Shown here piece after piece: positions 56,721-64,000 of a DNA stretch of 64,000 bases. The number at the start of each line of letters is the position of its first letter. Within the stretch, counting starts at the first letter, position 1. The translations under genes and the position numbers were made by a program. The stretch is from NCBI RefSeq assembly GCF_000321225.1, contig NW_004450585.1, positions 1,305,500 to 1,369,499 on the forward strand, given 5' to 3'. The stretch is from Odobenus rosmarus divergens (Eukaryota; Chordata; Mammalia; Carnivora; Odobenidae). The notes under the pieces are model-generated. The model was not told the origin of the DNA and ran no database searches. It saw only the letters and a program-made list of their open reading frames with translations.

Positions 56721-59009
56721 GCCTGGGCTAGTTCCTGTTGTCACATGGATTATCTAATTACATGTTTTCAGTTCGTTCTTTCTAGCAACAGTTTTCAGTT
56801 CTGTCCTTGCTCAATCAACATGAATTATATCTGAATAGCAGAGTTTATCTAACATGAATCAGAAAAAAAAAAAAAAAACTGCTTTCTTCAGAGGCAGGAA
56901 TCATTATTTTATAGTAGTCTTCAAATAGCAACTCTCTCTCACCATAAGCGCTCAGTTAATTATCAACGTGGTACTTTAACATCTGTGAGCAGTTGTGTTT
57001 CAACCTAAGTATTAAAATAAGAATCTTACAGCACCATTGCTGTCTTCAAGATGGTTATAGGAGCCTGGACAGCAGACCACACTCTTCCTCCCCCCAGTGT
57101 TAACTCCAGGAGATTAGCTTTCATTTTTTATTTCTGCTTTGTATCTTAAAAGAAGCATTTAAAGACCAAGTGAATGTCACTAGAGAACAGGAGTTGTTAG
57201 ATGAACGCTAAAGACACATGAGAGCCCTCATTTTCCTTTAAACCAGAAGCTTATCAAAGATAGTGAATTTTTATGGTCATTTTAGACTGCTCTTGGATAA
57301 AAGAATAAAAGTGGAGAAGTCACTAGGAATAGGGATAGAGTAATAGAAATCCAACTATGGGAAACCCTCATTTGGAAGTAAGTTTTTAGTAGAGAGTGTA
57401 ACTCTCAAAGATACTTCTAGAAGTATTTGGGGACCACAAGGCTGTTGGTGAAAGAGGGACATATATATGCAATCATTGGGTACTATGGTGATGATGATTC
57501 TAAGACTGAGTGGAAAGAAAGACACAGTGAAGGAGAATTAAGAGAAAGACCAGAATTCAGTCTATGTGTTCCTAAGTTAGACAGGATAAGACTTTGAGTC
57601 TTTATATGGAAGACATGAGAAGATATAGCATTGAACAGCTAGGCAAAGGTGAATATTGAAAGGTAAATCTAGAAGACAGATGTGCAAATCATCAAAAATA
57701 AAGCCTCTAAGATTAGTTTATAGCTTGCTTTGAGTTAAGATGGACTTTCTGTCTACAATGCCTCACAAGCGGCTGATATGCCAACATTTTTGTCTCATTC
57801 TAGAGAACATAAAATGCTTTGTGTCCCTTCTTTCAATGAGATTTGGGATTAAAGACCAATCAAACTGTCCAAGTAGAACAACTAAGGTGATTTTTTATTA
57901 GTGATAGTGAGAAAATATGATAAAAAACATCTGGAATAAAACATGTTCTACTGATTAGATATATTCCCCTGGCTGCCATATGCACAGAAAGACATGAATT
58001 ACATGTGTATAGAAAGCTGTGAATATATCTTGGCATATCTCCTGGAAGAGATGCCAAGTTTTATGTATCTATCTATACATACAAACATATAGATACACAT
58101 ATATGCATACTGTGCACAGAGTTGTGTTCTATGGCGCTGAGACGCTTGTTTAGTCCATTAGACACTAACAAGCTATTGAAAAAGTAAAATCAGAAGACAG
58201 TGCCAACTGAACCTTATGTGTCTGCCATACTGGATGTGCAGACCTGCCTCAAGGCAGGAAGATAGACTTCTGCTTAGTACCAAGCTGTGTACCCTGTGAC
58301 ACGCGATAAACATTTGTTAACTGACTGTGTAGATGACTTCTCACTGTTCCTTCCAGCCCAGCTGATATACAGCCAGGGTGGATTTCAATGTTAGAGAATG
58401 CCCAAGTAGAGAGTAGAGAAGCATTAATATATCCATGTTGGTGACTGAAGACATAAAGGAGCTAATGTGTTATCCACATACTACCTTCTCCCTCAAATTG
58501 CTGATACTGAATTAGGTAAGACCCAGGCCTCTTTCGGGTTTAATTATCGGAAGCACCTGAAGGACTCTGTTGTAAAATGATGGTCCCTGTAACTCAGCCG
58601 TGTGGCTGAGGAACTGAGAATGGTATTAGCATGTGTAAGTGCACAAATTCTGGTTATGTAATGATCCTAAGAGCCAAGTTTGAGGAAGAGGCAAACAGCA
58701 CTCAAAACAATCAAGGGAAGATAAAGATTCTTAAGATCCTTACTCTAAAGAGCCTTACGTGTTCTTTCAGAATGAAAAAAGACTTTTTGTTGAGATCCAA
58801 GAGAATATTTTTTTTCCTTCTCTTTTGTTTTTGAGGCTCTTTATTGATTTTCGGTTTATTCAGGGATGTCTAATATTTTTCACATCCAGTCTTTTTATTT
58901 CCTTTTGCTATCATATTTTCCCATTTTTAATTAGTCCATTGATTTTTAAGAGCTTTGAATGCCTTATAGGAAAACTTTGAATAACATCCTCTTTAGGGTG
59001 TTATACGTC
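56721..59009. other. Single-copy DNA
   Basis: An A16 run lies near 56863-56878 and an imperfect (TATC)n/(CATA)n patch near 58062-58110. No exon, RNA gene or named repeat is seen. AT-rich frames near 58631-58980 have no domain; part of that stretch may be very old antisense L1. Confidence 0.45.
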
Positions 59010-59103
59010 AACAATGAATCATGGGACACTACATCAAAAACTAATGATGTAATGTATGGTGATTAACATAACATAATAATTAAAAAACAAATAAAATAAA
59101 ATA
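59010..59103 (+). repeat. LINE-1 3' end (carnivore type, second subfamily)
   Basis: 'aacaatgaatcatgggacac', 'tacatcaaaaactaatgatg', 'taatgtatggtgattaacat', then an A-rich AATAAA-patterned tail. This is a severely 5'-truncated L1 of about 95 bases, with a different 3' end from the copy at 36117. Confidence 0.88.
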
Positions 59104-60129
59104 GATGAGGAAAAAAAGCAATTCTTTTGTGTGTATGTCATTTATGTTCTACATTTCCAATGTATTTTACTTCTAAAATGATTTACATAAGGTACTACTA
59201 AAAATAACAGCATCTGAATTTCTGATTGCTTACTTCATCTTCGATGGTGGTTACTCCCAGCCAAAGTTGTATGTTTCTCTTCCAGATATCTTAGGTAAAT
59301 TTTGCTGCTGAGGAAACATTTATCTGTAAATATTATCATTGGGGCATAGGTAAAGACTTTCTGTTTATCAGCTTACCTCATCTTAATCCATTACTGCCCA
59401 CTCTTAGAATATGATCACATAATTTCAGATATTCCAAGGATAATCAGAATTGATAAAATTTCAATAACTATGTTTCTGGATATGTGTTTTCTATTTTTTT
59501 TAAAGTAGGAGTATATGCTTATATAGACAGCTAATATATTTGTGGTGTTCATGACACACACAATGACACACATATATAATAGTTCTGAAATTGATATCAT
59601 ATGTAAAAATTAATTTAAAATATTGAAATAATCATATTTAATATGAGATTGCATAGCAAAAACCAATAAAATATTACAAAAAGTTTCTTTCTGGATGCTT
59701 TAAAGAACTTTGATATGTGTTTTATTTTATGTCCTTCAGATACATTTTTAGGTTTCTCTGGTTACTTCTTCTGTCCTAAACATCAATGGACTCTTAGCCC
59801 TTTAGGTAAGACCAAAATTTAAGAGTCTGAAATGAAGTCTATATAGAGATTTTCTATTTAATAAGTGTGCTGCTGGTCAGGGTCCCTAAGTCTTACTCCA
59901 TTATTATGTAAAGTTTAAATATTTTCTTACCACTTATCTGCCTATAAATGTTTGGAAGACTAATTTATTAGCATGAATACCCATGTTGGCTTATAAAGTG
60001 GTTAGAGTTCTATGAAAGACACAGTACAAGTGATTAATCTAGATTTATTTAGACCAAAATCTCCTGGGGTAGCTACTGTTACTCACTTTATAGAGAGAAA
60101 AAATAAGTCCCAGAAGTTGAAGGAGGCAG
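59104..60129. other. Single-copy AT-rich DNA
   Basis: No repeat, exon or RNA gene recognised. Confidence 0.45.
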
Positions 60130-60215
60130 ATATTATATTCTCAGAGCTGAAAGTTACATTGAAGGTCATGGAATCCAATCATGTGAGCAAGAGAGGGACC
60201 TGGGGTCTAGCTTTT
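60130..60215 (-). repeat. Possible MIR-family fragment
   Basis: 'cagagctgaaagttacattg' and 'aaggtcatggaatccaatca' recall the 'ttagagatcatctagtcca' block of a MIR-related SINE. It is short and diverged. It falls inside the 90-codon plus-strand frame at 60012-60284, which I do not take as a gene. Confidence 0.35.
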
Positions 60216-62099
60216 CAACTTGTTGGAGTCTCCATTCCAAAAATCAGGACACATGTGTATTTTAATTGTTTAAAGCTAAGTTAGGAGAAACAACCATCTG
60301 CAGAAATTTGCTAATACTTATCTGAGTACAAAATTGCTTTCAATTGCAAAATTGAACTTTTTCATGCCTTTATTTCAAAATCATGACAAGTTTAGCTCTC
60401 TTGGACACCTGATTTCAGAGGCTACTTGAAGTTTGAATTCTACTGTCCTAAGCTGAGGGTGAAATTAGCTTGAGCTCTGGGACTTTTTCATTTATCAGGA
60501 ACAGATAAACAGGTTTAAAGCACGAAATGCCCAAGAAGGCCTGAGAAAATTGGCCCACATAGACTTTATCATATCTTTATAGGGAAATGTTTAGGAAGAG
60601 ATATTTTTTTTACCTGTTCATGGGAACACTCTGTGCATTTTTGAGTTATGCTTGTCTGAAACTAACATAAAGAGATTTTGATGGTGGCTGTAAAATTAGT
60701 TGGACAATCTGGTCACAGCGTATAGAGCAAAAAAACTCAATAATTAAATTTCAACCCTTCTTTTAAAATGATAGTTTATGCTATCAGATAAATAGTAATC
60801 TTTTTACATATTGACCAGTAAAGAAAGAAAATAATGTTTTATAAATAATCAGAGGAAAAAGATCGTAAAAAATGCTTGTGTATTGATATTATAATTCAGT
60901 GAACTTCTCTGGATTTAAAACACGTCTTCCCCATTATTCTGCCAGCGTGGTAGATTCGTAGGGAATGCATGTTTCTTTATACAAGGTTTTTGTTCCTTCC
61001 AGCCAGTTCTAGGTAAACCCCCAGTTCGTTTTTTTTTCCCAAACTTTATACATACTCTAGTTCCTACATCAAAGCACCATTGACTGAAACTATATAAAAT
61101 CCTTGGCCTCCAACCAGAGAAGGCCTAAATGCAGGAAAGTAAGGATAAATTAAAGTGACAGGGTCTCAGCAGTGGAAATTAGTGCAACTCTTCTAATTGC
61201 ATGTCTAGCCTGAATGATGGGATATTTAATTCTTACACATCCCAGACAATTGCTTTATACTAACATGAGCTCTGGGAAAAAGGCAGATTCCACAGACATA
61301 TGGAGCAGTAGATGGAGTGGAAAAATAAATCAGAGACCCTAGCCACTCTGGAAAAAAAAATGTTTTATCTACATTGTTAATAAAGGTGTTGCCACAGTTA
61401 AGCATTGTTGATACGAGGGTCCTGTCGGTCCATCCTGTCCATAAAAACTGAGCATTAAATAGTCCAATGGCAGCTTTCCAGCCTGCCTATGTTAACTCTT
61501 GTGCAGCAAAACAGCAACAAAAGCATGGTGGGTAAAGCCACCGTCCCCTTAGTAAAAAGCAAGGACACACGCCTAAATATGAATCCCAAGGGACAAATGG
61601 ATCAGGAACAACAGCATCCTCTTCTCCCACTACTATAAGGACTGCTAATAAAAGCCTTCAAAACTAGCATGGGTTCTTATATCTATTTAACCTTTCGCCC
61701 CAAGAAGCAAAGAGCATCTGGTTAAGTGGAGAGTAAAAGCACAGCAACTTTTCATTATCAGAGCTCACAGGCAGAGTGTGGGAAGCTGGAGCTGCCAAGC
61801 CTGGGTTAAATGCTTGTTGCCTTCACTGCCTGAGGCCATCTAGCGTGTTTAGAAATGATTAAGTACTGCAGCCTAGAAAGGACCTGTCCTGAGCGTTCAT
61901 CTCTGACTTCCAGCAGAAAGGAGAGGTTGGCAATGACAGAGGCAGATGGATGAGTCTCATTAGTATGGCGAGGCAGCGAACCAGACTGCCTTCACAGAGC
62001 TGTCCAAAAAGAGGGAGCAAATTAAAATAGGATCTGGGAAAACCAATGAGCAAGTGTTTTAACTCTCTGCTACCTGGTTTCTTCAGCTGGGAGGTTACA
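60216..62099. other. Single-copy DNA
   Basis: No repeat or exon recognised. The 133-codon minus-strand frame at 61859-62260 starts to overlap the next segment. It has no known domain, signal peptide or membrane segment that I can recognise. Confidence 0.45.
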
Positions 62100-62670
62100 G
62101 AGCTAGCTTGCCTTCCTCGGAAATGCTGCCGCACCATGAAATGAGATGTTTGGCTTTGCAGACTCACACGGTTCCAGTCTGCTGTCTTTTTGCATCCTTT
62201 AGAAAATGGCTCTTGAATTTCCTGCAGCAGAACAACACAGCTGCTTTTATTCTTAAGCATGCGTTACTGCCACCGAGCAGAGCAGGGTGGAAGAGGGAGC
62301 GACTTCGGCCTCCAGAGAAGGTGGGAGGCCTTGCATCAGGCAGTGCACTCCGCCAATGTGGAGGGGCTCAGTGAGGATCAAAGGCCTGCTCCAGAGCCAA
62401 GGTCCGCACACCATGGCTGAAGCTCCTGCTGGAGAAGCAGCAGCTCTATCCAAGTGCATTACCTTCCCAGGGGATGGAACAGTGGTGTTGAAGGCTGCCT
62501 GAACTGGTAGTAGCTTCAGGGACAGAAAGTTAGCAAAAGCAGACCCAAGAGAGCTCTTCCGTGGAGGGTGTGCCTTACAAGATGCTGGGATATTCTCTTT
62601 GTGTGGCTCTTGCCTCGGGATGTTTTAGGGGGACCCGGGGCCAAGTTAAACCTATTGTGAGTTTTCTGAC
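62100..62670. promoter_or_regulatory. Repeat-free segment with raised CpG and GC content
   Basis: About a dozen CpGs occur in 570 bases ('ctcggaaatgctgccgcacc', 'gagcgacttcggcctcc', 'ttccgtggaggg', 'cctcgggatg'), against a very CpG-poor background. Open frames overlap on both strands (62108-62374, 62253-62459, 62287-62502), which is what higher GC produces by chance. An exon or regulatory role cannot be shown from the sequence. Confidence 0.3.
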
Positions 62671-62824
62671 TGCCACTGACGGAGAGGCACCACAGGCTTG
62701 TGATGAAAGCCTCTGGTCTCCCCCCTCTTCTGTTCAGTTGCTTGTTTTATGTCTTAGGCTCGGGATGGGGACATAGGGCATACTAATGTCATGGGGGGGC
62801 CCTTCAAGGTTTTGGAAAAAGTTG
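62671..62824. other. Single-copy DNA
   Basis: Nothing recognised; G7 run near 62792-62798. Confidence 0.45.
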
Positions 62825-63140
62825 GTAGAAATTATTTGTTTACTCGTTCATCCAGCCAACATTTACTCTATCCTTGTGGTGATACGAGGCCGAGAAACCA
62901 GCTGATGAGTAAAATAAAATATATCCCTTGCTTCCTTCAAAGATCTAAATCTAGTAGAAGACAGAGAAACAGAATAAACATGCGAGAGGTCTTCTAGAAG
63001 AGGCTAGGATTGCCCCAGCAGCCGAGTGGAGGCTAAACACTAATAGATATGTAGAATCGGCCACCAAGGAGCTTATGGCTCAGGGTAGGAGTGGGACATG
63101 TGAACAATCAATTCTAGATCAAGGCAGAATGAAGTAAGTG
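62825..63140 (-). repeat. LINE-2 3' tail region, antisense
   Basis: 'tttgtttactcgttcatcca', 'gccaacatttactctatcct', 'gaagacagagaaacagaata', 'aggagcttatggctcaggg' and 'gaacaatcaattctagatca' fit the inverted L2 terminus and the stretch next to it. Confidence 0.6.
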
Positions 63141-63703
63141 GCAAACCAGAGGTACAAGAACCCTGTTGTGAGGAGCCTGGTGCCAGAGCAATTGATTCTG
63201 CCTGGGTGGAGAGCAAAGGGCTTTGCAGGATAATTGGCATTTCTGTTGTGCTTTGCAGGGCACACTGAAGGCATATTATTTAAATAAGAGAAATTTATAA
63301 ATAAGGTTTTGTTCAAAAAGAGACTTATGTATATCCCTTTCCAAATGTATTTTTGCTGGGTCAAGTTTGTGTCAACGTGAGGCCTAACTTCATCTTGACT
63401 CATTCCAGTTGATTGTGTGCCCGAAAAGGGGAAACAGTCTGAAACTCCACGAGAAATCACGGGGAAGGAATGTGGCCGAGGAGATGAGCCTGGATTGGCC
63501 GAACGTCTTTTTGATGTTGTTTGGATTGTGTGCTCCCCTTACTACAGCACAGAGGGGCTTATTTTGGAAAGGGCTGCTACTTTTCCTTCAAATGAATACA
63601 TTTAATTTTTTTAATTAAAAAAAGCAAGAAAACGAACAAAAAATGATAAAAAGAAAACAATGACAATCTACCAAGATTGATGGGGTTTTATCCAGCCCTG
63701 AGT
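63141..63703. other. Single-copy DNA
   Basis: No repeat or exon recognised. Two plus-strand frames (63409-63618 and 63417-63605) overlap in different phases and have no domain. Confidence 0.45.
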
Positions 63704-63738
63704 AAAAAAACAAACAAACAACAACAACAACAAAAAAA
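63704..63738. repeat. (CAA)n/(CAAA)n microsatellite
   Basis: CAAA units followed by CAA units and an A7 run. Confidence 0.9.
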
Positions 63739-64000
63739 CCCCTCTCTTAGTAGGAAACGTCAGATCACAGAATCTGAAAAATCCCCGGGTTGTGCCTTCT
63801 TCCTGGGGGGGATTATCATTTTTATAAATCTAAACTCAAAGTAGGTAGGTGTTCGGTTAGTGACCTAAAAAAAGAAATCACAGAGGAACTTGCTCCAAAT
63901 GTACAAAAGTATCAGCTATCCACAGGCAGCAAAACTGTTTTTGGACAACAAGCATTATTCTATAACTTACCAACCAAATCCAACTTCCTAGTCATCAGTC
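63739..64000. other. Single-copy DNA to the window end
   Basis: Nothing recognised. Confidence 0.45.

Noticed and set aside
1..64000. CRISPR array, operon, plasmid or phage-like system
   Set aside because: Nothing bacterial or viral is present; base composition, SINEs and LINEs are those of a mammalian nuclear genome. No array of direct repeats with unique spacers exists.

Overview
The window is 64 kb of mammalian nuclear DNA with no protein-coding exon, tRNA or rRNA that I can support. It reads as intergenic (gene-poor) sequence or the inside of a very large intron. No open frame exceeds about 190 codons, and the longest ones run through repeats.

The organism is a carnivoran, almost certainly a caniform. 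Eleven tRNA-derived SINEs of the carnivore CAN-SINE type are present (sense strand begins with the 'gcctgggtggctcagt' type head and ends in a CT-rich stretch and an A-rich tail). The 'ccactccccctgcttgtg' type 3' segment suggests to me an arctoid (bear, seal or mustelid side) rather than a dog or a cat; that last step is inference from memory of subfamilies.

Layout. 1-9.6 kb: mostly single-copy, with two MIRs, an LTR-like element, an L2 tail, a (TG)n/(GAAA)n compound microsatellite and a small CpG cluster near 7.1-7.5 kb. 9.6-15.6 kb: repeat-dense; two sense L2 copies each split by an antisense SINE, and two old L1M remnants in opposite orientation between them. 15.6-23.9 kb: mostly single-copy, plus copy A of a dispersed repeat, an MLT1-type LTR, one SINE and MIRs. 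23.9-25.6 kb: a decayed CR1/L3 LINE with a readable reverse-transcriptase motif, broken by two SINEs. 25.6-31.2 kb: MIR, MER5-like and hAT remnants, one SINE and antisense L2. 31.2-41.4 kb: old L1, MIR and hAT pieces. 41.4-54.3 kb: two SINEs, a 1.1 kb antisense L2, a twin-primed L1 insertion (48.87-49.79 kb), and three long repeat-free stretches that may be conserved non-coding DNA. 54.3-64 kb: L1M tail, SINE, copy B of the dispersed repeat, MIR, L1 tail, single-copy DNA and an L2 fragment.

Because there are no genes, nothing here works together as a pathway. The value of the window lies in its insertion history (nested repeats with clear target-site duplications) and in a few repeat-free, CpG- or TAAT-rich stretches that are candidate regulatory DNA. 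I found nothing that I would call a new biological system. Repeat family names come from recall of consensus sequences, and the ends of the old elements are approximate.
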